Made by a program: the position numbers and the translations under genes. DNA of 64,000 nucleotides from Vanilla planifolia (taxonomy: Eukaryota; Streptophyta; Magnoliopsida; Asparagales; Orchidaceae). Below, one piece after another: positions 25,101 to 37,689 of this stretch. The stretch covers positions 434,001 to 498,000 of the forward strand of contig JAIUJO010000184.1 of assembly GCA_023846275.1 (NCBI GenBank). Reading direction: 5' to 3'. Position 1 is the stretch's first letter. Each line of letters starts with the position of its first letter. The notes below the pieces were generated by a model that did no database searches, was not told the origin of the DNA, and saw only the letters and a list, made by a program, of their open reading frames with translations.

Positions 25101-27160
25101 TACTTTAATTTCACTAAATTGTATGATTTTAATTTATGTCATTTTAGCTTTTATATATGAGTAAGAAAAATAAAAGAATAATTTCTTAATTGTTTTGCTT
25201 ATTTTTTCCATTCAAGTAATTTAAAATGAGGTTTGATTAAAATGAAACAAAGGTCGTTGGCCTCATCTTAATGACCTTAATCTAATTAAATATTTATTTT
25301 GGTATTTTTAATATTTTTTAAAGGGTTTTGACACATTTTATAAGATAATTACATTTGTACCTCATTTGACATTTGAGAATGTTGCACCTAATGCACTTAG
25401 TGCCTTAGAATGCTTCTTTCTTTCACAAATTTTCACCTTCATTAAAAAAGTTTACTTTGATTTGGTCATATTACTTTGTAACTCTCAATCTCCTCTCACA
25501 TAACCTTTTCATGTCTCTAATTTAATTATATTACATTGCTTCAATTATATCCACTCAACTTCAATATATATTTCAATAATATTAAAATAATAAATAATTT
25601 TTATTTAAGCAAGGTTACTTAGGTAATTAGTTTTATTTCCAATCAAGGTGTAATCTTACAAAAATGAAGGTTGTTGGATGCATCTCGACAAAATCTATCA
25701 ATTTAAATATTTTTTTTAATAATTTAAAATATTTTACTTCCAAAGACTTGAGCATGATTTAAGAGGCATCTTGTTTTCTACCTATTTTGATGATTGAGGA
25801 TGTCATTCTTGAATATCTTAGTATCTTGGAATGTAATTTTTTGAACCAATTAATCCAATTTCTTTAATTATCATTTCTTGATTTTTTGATAATATTATGT
25901 AACTATAGGTCTTGTCTTGTGGGACTTTTACTTGACTTTGATTTGATTATATTATATTATTTTGTTATATCTTATTTCAACTTTAATTTATATTTACTTA
26001 ACATTAAAAAAAAGATTTTTGTCATTTATGCTTTTCTCTATTCAATTAAATATTATTTCTCGCATTTTTAAATATTTTATTTTATTAAGTTTTGGGATGT
26101 TTTAAGAGTCATTTTAATTCTTATGTGATTTAACATTTAGGGATGTTACACTAAATCTTCTTTATCCTTGGAATACAACTTTTTGGCTAGTTTATCTCAA
26201 ATTTGTAGATGTTTGACATTTCTTCATTACCTTTTGATGAAATTATAATTTTTCTATTATGTGACCTATATATGTTATTAATTTGGATATATTAAATTAC
26301 ATCAATTTACCGCCCTTCCATTTTGTTATATATTTACTTAATATTTAAAAAATAATTTTATTTTATTTATGCTTAATTTTATAAATCAATGTAACTCTAA
26401 ACAAGGTACAACAAACTTGAAACAAGTGTCCTTTTATTTGTTCCCACAAGCTCTATCCAATTAATTAATCATTTTTATATTTTTAAATACTAACTTTTCT
26501 AGTATTTTGGCATATGTTATGAGACATTTTGACTTGTGCTTAATTTGAGAAATAATTTATTCATTTTTAGAATTCCAACATAGGTTTGATCAAGGGGAAA
26601 AATATTGTTGGACTCAACACACGAGCTCTATCAAATTCAATATTTATTTTTAAATTTTAAAGTATTTGAATTTTAAATATTTTTATATGGTCATTAGACA
26701 TTTGTTTTTGTATCTTAATTAAAAATTAAGGATATTACAGTCAATCTCTTTAGTACCATGGAATGAAATTTTCCTTTATAATTTATTTCATTGCTTCAAA
26801 AGTTTCTCTTTAATTTAGATATTTTACTATGTAAATCTAAAACTCCTCATATGTGAACTTTACACCACTATGATTTGGTGCTATAAAAGTGCATTTAATT
26901 ATTTTCATTTTAGTAGGAATATATATTTACTTAATATTAAAATAATTATTTATTTTTTATTTATACATATTCATTTCGGTAATTTCTATAGATTCCAAAC
27001 AAAATAATTGCAATTGAACTTAACTTGATGAGCTCTATAATTTTTTCTTCATTTCTATATTTTAAAAAAATTATGATTTTTGCATAGTATGTGATATATT
27101 TTGATCCATGATTGATATTATAATTTAGAAATTTTCACTAAATCTCTCCAGAAACATGGA
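22110..27160. repeat. Tandem array with a period of about 400 bp (satellite 1)
   Basis: About twelve degenerate head-to-tail units. One marker, of the form tatattactatgtaactcta followed by aatctcctcccatat, recurs near 22650, 23057, 23467, 23852, 24268, 24677, 25053, 25465, 25890, 26255 and 26826. A second, of the form gttggactcatcttgacgag then ctctatctaattaaatattt, recurs near 22845, 23265, 23665, 24054, 24466, 24840, 25252, 25668, 26430, 26606 and 27010. Steps are mostly 365-425 bp, with a shortened and a lengthened unit between 26255 and 26826. The units are very AT-rich and open frames inside them are chance. Confidence 0.88.
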
Positions 27161-27161
27161 A

Positions 27162-30100
27162 TGTTACCAAACACAAGAACATGATTCCACTTGATGTGCA
27201 TAGACTCTCAGCCAGGTGCATGAACAATGTCATGGTGCCCAAATTTCTTTCCTATGCATTGCTAAGGGCACAGCCAAGAATGTACAAGCACTTGTGTATA
27301 CTACAACATCAAACTTTCACTTTGCTGTAAGCCATATTATGCCACATATTTCCTATTACAAATTTACTATTTTTGTAGTTTAATGGAGGAAGTGATGTCT
27401 CCCAATATTGAATCACCTTATTCATGTGCCAGTTACTTGTAGTACTAAAAATCCCTAAAAAACTTTGCCCTTTTAAGGCCAAATAAGTCACTCGCAATGG
27501 ATGTAGCAGAATGTGCATGAATTAGATGTTATACACTAACACAATGCTACAACATGCCTGGTGCTCTACCAAGCATGTAGCTACATCAACACATAACTTG
27601 GCAACAGTCAAACAAACTATAACTAATTTAATGAGCCATTCATAGAAGGATGAACCATGTAGTAAACTCATTTGCCATGCCTAACGATGCTCCACAAAGT
27701 AAGAGCAAATGCTCCTAAGTTGGGATGCCATCCCTCAAGTTCCAAAACATTGCCTCTCAAAACAAATATACTTTTAGGGCCCCATAAGGTGCATGCACAA
27801 TGTTGTAGCAAACACTATTCTTTATAAAGCTTTATTAGAGGCATAGCCCAACATGCACAAAACCTTTTGCATATTTCACCATCCAATTTTTACTTCAAGA
27901 TATACTACATAATGCCACACATTGCCCCTTTCATTTTTTTTTTGGATATTGTATATTGTAATAATTTTGTCAAGAAGGAAGGCAAGTTTCCTAATCGTGC
28001 ATCATCTAATCTTTGCATTAACTATCTAAAGCTCTAAAAAATACCTAAAATTTGACACTATGTGAACCCAACCAATCACATGTAATTGTTGTTGTTCAGT
28101 GCACATCGACAAGTGGCTACACACAAATAGTTTTCTACTGTGCCTATAAAAAGTGCATTATCACACATGAACACAATGTTGTAGCATGGCAGGTCCTATG
28201 TCACATGTGTAGCTACAATAGCATATAGCTACGGTGGTATCCAAGCGTGTAAACCTTAGCTCATATTGCATAATCAAACTTTTACTTCACCTCGAGCCAC
28301 ACTATAACTCACATTGCCCCATGTGGACTGTAAATTAAATTGATTCCATAAATTTAGAAGGAAGACCCTCAATCAAGCATCACCTTAAACATGCACCAGC
28401 AATCCATGCTGTTAAAGATCAAAAACATGTTACACTTTGTAGGCCTAACCTACCATGCGCATAGGATGGTGTTATGTATGTACAAACTAGTTGTCGTTCA
28501 AATACAAAGTACTATAGCTTGCATAGGTCTTTTCCATGCATGTCAATGCAACAATGTGTGACTAGGTGTGCAATGCATAATGCACAAACCCTAGTAAATG
28601 TTGTACCATCCAACTTTTGCTTCACTATGGGCCACATTAGGCCACACAATTTCCCTAATGGATTACATGTTGTGACCTTTCTGATAAGAAGCAAGGTAAC
28701 TCTTTTAATACGGTAACACCTTATCCATGCGTGAAAAGCTTCATTAGCTAAAAATAATAAAAAATTACGTATTGTAGTCTCCCACCAACGAAATGCATAG
28801 CATGTCGTAAAGCGCATGCAGATTGGCTAGTATGCATGCACACACTATTATGAAACACCCAATGCACTACTACACTTGTAAAAGTAACAACACGTGGCTA
28901 AAGCCATGATAAAGCATGCACAAACATTAATGCATATTCCTCGATCCAATGTCTACTTCACCTTGAGTTGCACTACATCACACATTGCCTCTTAATGATT
29001 GCATATTGTTCTTGTTCTACAAAGCAAGAAGGCAAGTCTTATAAAAGCGCATTATCTTATCAATGTGTGAGTAATCAACATTGCTAAAAATCACTAAAAA
29101 GTTAAACATTTTTTGTCCAACCAATCATGTACATCAAATTCTAGGGATGCATATCGATTGATAGTCATTTCAGGACATTATTGCAATGTGTAGTTCTCTA
29201 TCTTACGTGCATTGATAGTAATGCATAGCCATAAGTGCAACATAGCATGAACAAAACCTAGTCCATATTGTACCATCCAACATCTGGTTCACCATGACAT
29301 GCACCATGCCTTGCATTGCCTTTGTAGGTTACACGATGTGACAATTCCATCAAGGAAGAATGAAAGTCTCCTAATAATGCATCTTATCCTAGCATCAGCA
29401 ACCGATAGTGCTAAAAATCTTTAAAACATTACACTTTGTAGGCCCCACCAACCATGCATATATGTTTACTCAAGGCATGCATGGACTTGTTATAATGTCC
29501 ATAGAGGGCCTCATCACATGTGTAGCTATAGCAGCATGAGCATTGGGCCATAGGGCAACATGCAAACACTCTAGTGCATATTGAACCATTCAACTTCCAT
29601 TTTGTTGTGGGCAACACCATGCTGCATATTACCCTAAACAAATGGCATATATGATACTTATTCCAATGAAGAATGCATGTCTCCTAATAAAGAATCACCT
29701 TATCCAAGCATCAGAAGCCCATAGTGCTAACAATTTTGGGAAACATTACGCTTGAAATCCCCACAAGTCAATTACAAAGGTTTCATAGGGTGTGCATGGA
29801 CTAGATGCCACACATACAATTATAGTAGCATGAATGTAAAGCTACAACTCAACAATCAAAAACCTTAGCACATATTGCACCATCCAAGTTTTTCTTCTCT
29901 ATGAGCCACACTTCATACATAGCTCCGCTTAGATTGTAAATTATGACAATTCTATCAAAGAAGAAAACAAGTCTCTTAATGGAGTTGCTTCACATCCATG
30001 CCCAAGTAACAAAAAGTAATGAATAAGGCAAAAAAAAAGGTGACACATTTTGTCACTTCATTAGAACCACTATTGGTATCACTTTAAAAAAGGAAGCAAG

Positions 30101-30260
30101 AAAGCAAGAAAAAGTTTTTAAACCAACGTGAAATCCTTGGAAATGTAAGGATGAATCTACTATGACATAGAATTGGATCTTATTAGATGATGATAATTTT
30201 TGGAGAATTGAAAATGTTATAACTCTCACATTGTACCATCCAACTACTATAATTGCCAAT
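27162..30260. repeat. Tandem array with a period of about 330 bp (satellite 2)
   Basis: Clearly less AT-rich than its neighbours. A marker of the form caccatccaacttttacttc, followed by gagccacactatgccacaca, recurs near 27309, 27885, 28268, 28606, 28943, 29273, 29585, 29879 and, partially, 30234. Steps are 290-385 bp, apart from a first step of 576 bp that hides a worn unit near 27735. A second marker (aaggaaggcaagtctcctaa) follows each by about 90 bp, and a third (gtgctaaaaatccctaaaaa) by about 160 bp. Open frames at 27309-27518, 28512-28817 and 29429-29641 (all -) are the same repeat read in one frame, not genes. Confidence 0.88.
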
Positions 30261-33200
30261 GTAGGGCATGTCAGCCATGTACATAGGAAACAATCCCAAG
30301 AGCATAATGCAAATTACATAGTGAGTAAGAAAAGTAAGCTAAGCCATCAAGTATGCAAGCAAGGCATGTTTTGTAACTTTTATGATATCCATGACTTTGA
30401 AGTGATGAATTTAGGGGACATAAGGTTTAACCTTAGTAGATCATGATAGTAAGGTTAGTCCATCACTAACAATACCTCATTGCAAATTTAAGCCTTCTAT
30501 AAAGGATTCAACCCACCATTCATACTAAGTTGTCATTTCTTATGTTGCTAATGCGATCCAACTTTCTCAATTCTAAGCAAGCTTATGGTCATCTACCTTT
30601 GGGGTGTTAAGCCCCACAATTCAAAAATAGGTGAACAATGCACCTTACATGTCGCAACATTGTGTGGATTTTGACATAAAGGTGCTCAATTATAAGCATA
30701 CATAAGATAGCTTCATGTCATTGGTGTTTCAACCAAACATGATGATCAAGTTTATGAATTAGTAGTTTCTCTCATACTAGGTTAAATTATTATCTCAACA
30801 CATTCATCTGTAAGTTAAAACTAAAATGTCTCATGATCATCCAAACCCAGCTCTTGTTCCCTTTTTGTGTGTGAAAAATACAACGCTTGGTGAATTTTGC
30901 TTTCTAATTATAGAAGCAATTAACATCGAAGAATCAAAATGTAACAACAATAGGAATGCTTGGTTGGAAAAAACTAGTTATCCGAGTAGAATCTTTTTTT
31001 ACACCTAGAGCAATAATTCTAAAAACCTAAAAGATTGATAAGCTATGCTTTCATGATTCATGTTCATATGAAGAATCTGAATAAAATGAGCTTTTACCTT
31101 TTTTTAACAAGATATGTTTTGTCTTATTGAGTTCATCTTAAGATACCTACATTAGCCTTTAAAAAAAATGTTACACCAGCAAAACACCCTACACAAATAT
31201 GTCTTCTACTCAGATCGACCCATCAATGCAAAGCATGAGGAAAAAGAATAGCGTAGGCCCCATCTCATAGAATGTGCAAAATAAGTTTTAAATTTGTGTC
31301 ATTTCAATTCTACTAGCATACCAACACCCATTTATACTACACCTCTTAAGTCATTTCACATAGTTGAACGAGAGTTAAGTTCAATAGGTCTATTTTCAAC
31401 ATAAATTCTACTAGGACCATTCTATTGATTGTGCTTTTGCTTGATAGTTGGAAAAGACAATAGGAATCTTGTTAATTCCCTTCTTGTGCTTCACTAATTA
31501 GATGATGAGGTATTTGGTTTTCATAAGAGACTCATTGTTACTCTAACCATTTACACACACTTGGTTGAATTTCTTCACTTTTATATTCAAAGCACTAGGT
31601 AGGAGTCACATTCTATGAGCATCCACAAGGACCATCACAGTGGTTTATTTTAATAAATAAATGCATTCCCTATGTTTATACTAGATTTGAGTTAATTGCT
31701 TAAGGACCACGACAATCCTTCTTAGGGATCACTCCCAATTTGTCCTCTAGTTAGCAAGAATTGACCGACTCTCGTCACTTTAGTAGCTTGGACAATCTAC
31801 CAATAGTTGATGGGTTTGCGACTAGAAAACCCATGCTTAACCTTAGAGCCTTTCTTTTACGCGAAGTTATGGATCCATTTTGTCACAATGATCCATTATT
31901 TAGATGTTATTCACCTCAGAGACCTAATGTGGTTAAGATTACAATCGGGTGTGGAAGGTAGTGGGCCATCTAGATTTTCATGGGTCACTGGGTTGCATAA
32001 AAAATAGCTTAACAAGTTGTGCTCTTCCTACCACTTGGCCCGAACTCTGACTAAGCCTTTTTTAGGGCCAACATGTAATAATGATGAAAGAAGAACTCTT
32101 CTTGAGGCTTCCACTATTATCTCTGGACAACTTGACATTGCCATCAATTGCAACATCTCAGCTCGAGAATTTTAACTTAACTCTTTTTTGAAGCTCATGC
32201 CGAATAGCACTCTTTAAAGGGTTTCTGTAATCTCTTAGGATTGACTAATCCATCTGCAATTGTCATCCAAATGAAAGCTTTCTCTTTTTCAGCCTTCAAA
32301 GTTCTTATTTGAATATTTGCAACTGCCACCATGATTTACTTATTGAATGCTGAATGTGGGCTTACATCCTACGCCTTACAGTGACCATTGCACCCTTTTT
32401 CTTTTTAAGGCATTACATTACACCATTTTCTTCTATTCACTTGGTTTACCTAACAGAACTTTGATAATGGCACCAATTATCTTGAGGGAAATTTAAAAAG
32501 GAACAAAGTACTAGGAGGTTTGATTAGTTTTTTTCCTCTATATCGAAGTCAGATGAACAATTTGCATGTCAGAATCACTACAAGCCTCCACCAAAGTTTC
32601 GTCTTGTATTGTCCTATTTTGGAATAATTCACCATCATTTGGGTCCTAATAGGCATGCTTTAACTGAACATCTTCTGAGCTTTCTCACCCATCAACTTGT
32701 AATCATGTTAAACTCTTTCGGGTACATCTCAAGACATGTTAAATGGTGAGCCAATTGGCTATCGCGAATGGGTATAGGACCACCATGGCATATCTCAATG
32801 GTGTGAGCATTGTGACCAAGCACGATGACAATTTCTCCAAGGGAAACATTTGTTCTAGTCTATGGAAACTTTGTTGCAACTTTTCATTCTTCCAAATCAA
32901 AAGGTTCAATGAACTTCTTGTAAAGTTGCAATCGACAAACCATCAACATTGTAGTGATCTGAACACTTGACTAGACTATTCAATTAAGAAAGTAATGGGT
33001 TGTGTGTACAAATGGTAGAGATGCAGTCAACATGAGCTAATGACCCATGCTTACTAAAACTTTGTTGTTGACATCCAACGATTGTAATGACCTATCCCAA
33101 TCATGATGAAATTTTCATAAGATTTCCTAGGCCTTTTGAACAAGGCAATGGACTCATTAAATCCATCAATGTTGCACACTTGTGGCCTAAAATGTCTAAG

Positions 33201-33479
33201 GGAATCACAAAGTTATTTTTGCCTTAAACTTTCAAGCCTTAAGTAGTAATAATCCCCTTAAGAAACTAGCCATAAAGCTTGTACCCTGCTAGCTAATTTG
33301 TAAGTTGAGGTCTTATTTATTAACAAAATTAAGAAATCAAATGGCTCCCTTATGTATGAATGATGATGGACCACTGTCATAGATTTAAGAAAGAGCTTCA
33401 ACTCTATTAATCCTTGTTATGTTTGGACTGGTAAGCTTCCCAATGTCCAGTTAAATTAAGCCATAGTACCCACTTGATG
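30261..33479. other. Unclassified stretch, richer in GC
   Basis: Not obviously part of satellite 2 or of the LINEs to the right. Short open frames occur on both strands, including two overlapping + frames (31761-31961 and 31807-32007) and one at 32743-32970, but no domain or motif is recognisable. A region at 31740-33200 keeps longer open runs and more GC than the rest of the window, so it may be the worn remains of a gene or of an element family I do not recognise. No LTRs, tRNAs or splice structure could be supported. Confidence 0.5.
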
Positions 33480-33639
33480 TGGGGCCCATTTGTTAATTCC
33501 TTTAAGTTTCAACCTAGTGACAATACTCCCATTAAAATTGTAGGCAGAGAAAATCATTAGAAGACTTGTTTGTTTGCCACATTCTTTGATATCGATAAAA
33601 TTTGAAATGGACAATATTAATTATTCTTTGATTAAGTGT

Positions 33640-35000
33640 GGTGCTACGAGTAACGGTGGGTTTAAAGTTATGAAAGAGTACAAAAAAAGAGGGATATGGT
33701 GTAATCTTCCCCATCATGAGTGGTGGGTATAGATGCTCTAATCTTGGTAGGTGATAATCATGAAATCCTAGCATTGTTCTTGTAGTTAATGCTATAGCAT
33801 ACTAATGGTGTGACACTCAAGAGAATATAGGAAATATTATGGCGATGTCATTATATTTGCAAGAGTTATGTGAGGTATGTCATGAAGTGAATTCATTTAT
33901 GAATGATGATGGTAATTATTTTAGGATGCGGGATGTAGTAGCTATGGATTTGAATATAGCAACATAGATAGACGTGAGAGTAGAAAAATAAAAAAAAAGT
34001 GAACTAAAGTTAAATGTGCTTATAAAATCATGTAATGTATCAAAGGAGAATGTTATGCATCTTAATAATACTGAAGAAATTGATTCACAAAGGTGGACCA
34101 GTGTTGCTTATGACAATGACAAAGTCATTATGAAGGAAAACTCTTTGAATAGTAACCATATAGTTTGTGGTCTAATTGAAGTGAGTTTTAGGGATGGCCT
34201 TATAGTATGGCATTTATGCAATGGAAATAGTTTTTTAAAGGAGGTTCATCTGGCAATTACATCGAGAGACTTAGAAAATGTTGATGTGAAAAATGCTTGT
34301 ACTTAAAGATACCTCCATTATAAATGTTGAAATTCACCTTTCAAATGAGGGTTGTGATGGTTGAGTTTGATACCACCAATTTAGTCTTATTGGTATGGTG
34401 TATGGTAGGTCATCTATCTTTTCAATGGATTGCTAGGATTCTCCAAAGTCAATGGGGGCATTTTATTAGATTCTAGATTTTGGACTTATCCACCAGCTAA
34501 TTTTGTCTACAATTTGAGTGAGTTAATAATAGAGACTAAGTGTGGTGTGGTGGTCCATTATAAGTACTTTGCCTTGCAATGGGATTGGATATGTGGACAC
34601 TATGATTTAGGAATAATGGGAGGGGTTTCTTTCAAGTATGTTTTAAAATTAAAAATAAAAAAATGGTCATATTGCAATGAAAAAGTTTGTTTGTTTAAGT
34701 GTAACAATCTCTTGTTTCCTAGAGCATTTGTGGAGTTGCGGATGACTATGGTGCTACTGGATGTACTAAGAAATTATATGTGGTATTGCTTGAAGTTTTA
34801 TTTTGGGATGAATGTAGGGCATTTTGGCTAGGGTGAATAAGAGAAGAGAAGGCATTCATATTACTTTAATCATTACTAGATGTGAAGCTCAATTAGCATA
34901 GAAATTGGAGGCTTTCAATTACCTACAATGGGATGATCTTGTTAGATTTGGATGAAGTTGGTTTGAGCCGACAAGGCATTCATATACTTATTTGTGCACT
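33640..35000 (+). pseudogene. LINE copy A ORF1 remnant
   Basis: Aligned by eye with the better-preserved ORF1 regions of copies B and C. The shared ttaaaggaggttcatctggc-like block (about 34236 here; near 40985 in B and 48900 in C) and the ttttcaatggattgctagga-like block (about 34419 here; near 41218 in B) place it. Open pieces of 96 codons (34016-34306) and 133 codons (34430-34831) survive; neither has a motif I can name. I could not see the zinc knuckle of copy B here. In plant L1-type elements ORF1 encodes an RNA-binding protein. Confidence 0.55.
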
Positions 35001-35830
35001 CATTGTTGTATTATTGCTAACAGTGTGAAGCTACCTTAGCATAAAAATTGGAGGATTTTGATTTCCTTCAACGTGATGATCTTAAGGGAATGAAAACATT
35101 AAGTTTGGTTAGAATATAGTGATTAGTAGAAATGAAAATTTTTTCAATGCTTACTATAGAGGAAGGACTCTGATTGGCAACTATGAGGATGTAGAAAATT
35201 TGGAGATATAATATGAAAAACTCTTTGGGAGATACAATTTGTAGATGAAGATGTAGATAACAAACAAATGTAGATTTACAAAGCATTGAAGAAGCTTGTG
35301 GTTATCAGTTTAATATATTAAAGGCAAAAGAAGAGCAATGGCATGAAACTCGAGAGATACACCTTAATTGGATGGACTTGGAATCACTCATATAGTGTAC
35401 ATATATGGGTGAGTGCTTCTTTCATTTCCTAAAAATGGGTACTTTGTTACTAAGAAAGAGGAGGATGTCTTCAATAGGCGGACCTCATTGGTATCTCGAA
35501 TTTTTCCTTAAGTGCAAATATTAGCCAGGATCCTCAACCTTTTCTTTTAAGTTATTTCTATAGAACTTTTTTTACTGCATTCTGATGGATAATAAAAAGT
35601 TCTCTTGGCATAAAAACTAGAAGTCTTTGGCTAGCTATTTGGTGATATCTTGTTGGATGTGGTACAAGCCTGGTTCAAACATGTCTGCATCTGTGAAAAG
35701 GGGGGATGCAACATGATGTTTTGGTAATATATGGTGATTAATAAGAATGCAAGTTTATCAAGTGTGTGCATCAAATGAAGTTATCTAAATGGAAACACAA
35801 AGGATGTGCAATTCATCGAGATCTTGATTG
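34880..35830 (+). repeat. Linker region of LINE copy A with an internal three-fold repeat
   Basis: Segments starting near 34886, 35028 and 35600 each carry a variant of a gcataaaaattggaggcttt block followed by gggatgatcttgttaaatgt. The last continues into a tggtgattaataagaatgca stretch and an aacacaaaggatgtgcaatt stretch. The same series appears before the endonuclease of copy D (about 53406-53620) and as a scrap at 60490-60610. A further block, of the form gaggaggatgtcttcaatag (about 35458), recurs near 53267 and 53876. It has no recognisable domain. Confidence 0.65.
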
Positions 35831-36388
35831 CATAAATTCTTGGAGATAATATAAGAAATGATGTTTAATAATTAACTGGGCAGTCAAATTTGAGGAGGGC
35901 TTATAGGCCAACTTTTGTGATTATTTTTATGCTCAATGCTATTTTACCATGTCTAGAAAGGTATAGCATTGTAGGTGTTAAGAGACTTTCTTTACTTCAA
36001 AGAAGCTAATTTAGAGTAATTTACTTTAGTAGGGTAAATTAAGAGCAAAGTTGTGTTTTTTAGCTATGAGAACTTCATTGGATGGCCTAAGAAATGCTCA
36101 AACATATCTATTATAGAGGTTATTACTTCTTCAACTGCCTAGATTTGGTATTCTATTTTTAAGGAAGAAGTGGAAGTCTAGAACTGGAGAATGTCAAACG
36201 ATAGTTGGAAAAATTATCGAATGACACGAAACACCAAATGATTCTACCTTTTCTTATGATGTAACTGTTGTGGGTGTTCTGTTGTGTTTGAGTACTGCAT
36301 CTAATGACATGTTTAGCATGGTTAAAAGTGATGTTGAAATTCATAGTTTGCTTATGTGCAAGATTTTTTCAACTAATTATATATGGAT

Positions 36389-37080
36389 ATGTTAGCTGTT
36401 TGGAACAATTGAGTGATTAAAGTGGCAAAATCTCATTTCCGTTTGCAATGCTTAGCAAAGGAGCTTGGAGTATCTTCTTTTTCATTGTTAGAAACCCAGG
36501 TGGAGAACTCTAATAGCCATGACGTGAATAGGCATTTGGACAAGAATTGGAATTACTTTGTCTAACCTTTCACTGTATTATATAGAGGTTTTGTGAAGCT
36601 GTAAAGTATATAAATGGAACTTGAAATTATGAGTCATTCTCCCAGTTGGTTTTTATCCAGGAGACATTTAATCAAAACAATTATTGGTGGTTATCTATGT
36701 TGTTTGCATCAAAACATTATATGATATGCAAGGCAGCTTAGGACCAATTTTGAAAATTTGTAATCCTGGCAAAGCATGATTTATTATAAGGGATTTCAAT
36801 GAGCTACTTGTGTAGAATAAGAAGGGGAACCAATTCTATTGCGGTTAAGCTCAAAATGAATTCTCCAAATTCATGCATGATTTAAAGACTTTTCTGACTT
36901 TACATGTATTGGAAATATTTTCACTTGATGTAATAATATGTTGGACAATGCTCACATATTTGAAAGATTAAATAAATCTTTCTTGAATATTGATGTTATG
37001 CAGGCATTTCTAATTATTATATTACACAACTTCCTTATATTAGCTTATACCACTATTCTATAGTTATTCAATTTAAATAA
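36389..37080 (+). pseudogene. LINE copy A endonuclease remnant
   Basis: The domain opens M-L-A-V-W-N at 36389, the usual start of a plant LINE ORF2 endonuclease, and then reads SLLETQVENSNSHDVNRHL, with the catalytic LLET box, at about 36486-36542. The RDFNE block lies at about 36793-36807 (usual form GDFNE). A HDLKTFLTLH-like block (about 36878) and an FERLNKSFLNIDVMQAF-like block (about 36960-37010) follow. Copies B, C and D carry the same blocks. Several stops and a few indels break the frame. Confidence 0.85.
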
Positions 37081-37689
37081 ATATTTTTAAATACAATTAA
37101 AAGGAGATAAAAATTCAATAATTTATGGTTATTATTTTTACATTCACCTAATATTGTGCAAGAAGCATAGAATAGAATTATTAGGGATAACCTTATTGAC
37201 AGATTGTCCACTAAATTTAGCATAACACTGTCAACTTTAAGAAAAATGGAGTGCAGCTAAACTTGGAAATATTCTTAGCAAGCCTTAATAATTTGTCTAA
37301 GAGGTCCAAGAGCTTCAATGTAAGGTGTCAAACATTATCTTTTGGCACAACATATTGTCTCCAACAAAAACACTACGACTTTATAAGAAGCTTGGTGGTG
37401 ACAAAATGCCAAGCCCTATTGTACTAATATAAGGCATCAAAACATGCATTTCTTTTAACAGTGGCTACTTCTACAAATAGAAGAAATTATATACGTCAAC
37501 ATAAAAAAATATAAAGGGGGATTAATGGCTTCCCCAACTAAAATTAAAGAAATACTCATGTATTTCTTTAGTAGGAAGTTGTGTAGTTTTGAGCAATATA
37601 GTCCCCCCTACCTTTCCAACCTTTGAGAACTACTAATAGGAAGCAAGCTAAATGATAAGATTAAATTTTTTTTTTTCTATTTCTACCAA

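Noticed and set aside
28474..28817. Overlapping open frames of 80 (+) and 101 (-) codons as genes
   Set aside because: They lie inside a 330-bp tandem array unit, on both strands of the same DNA, without domain motifs. Neighbouring units give related frames with stops.
22110..30260. CRISPR-like array
   Set aside because: The repeats are 330-400 bp, degenerate and contiguous, with no short exact repeats and unique spacers, and the window is plant nuclear DNA.
34016..34831. Two fairly long frames (96 and 133 codons) as small host genes
   Set aside because: Position and DNA similarity to copies B and C place them in the ORF1 region of a dead LINE; there is no start context or conserved domain to support separate genes.
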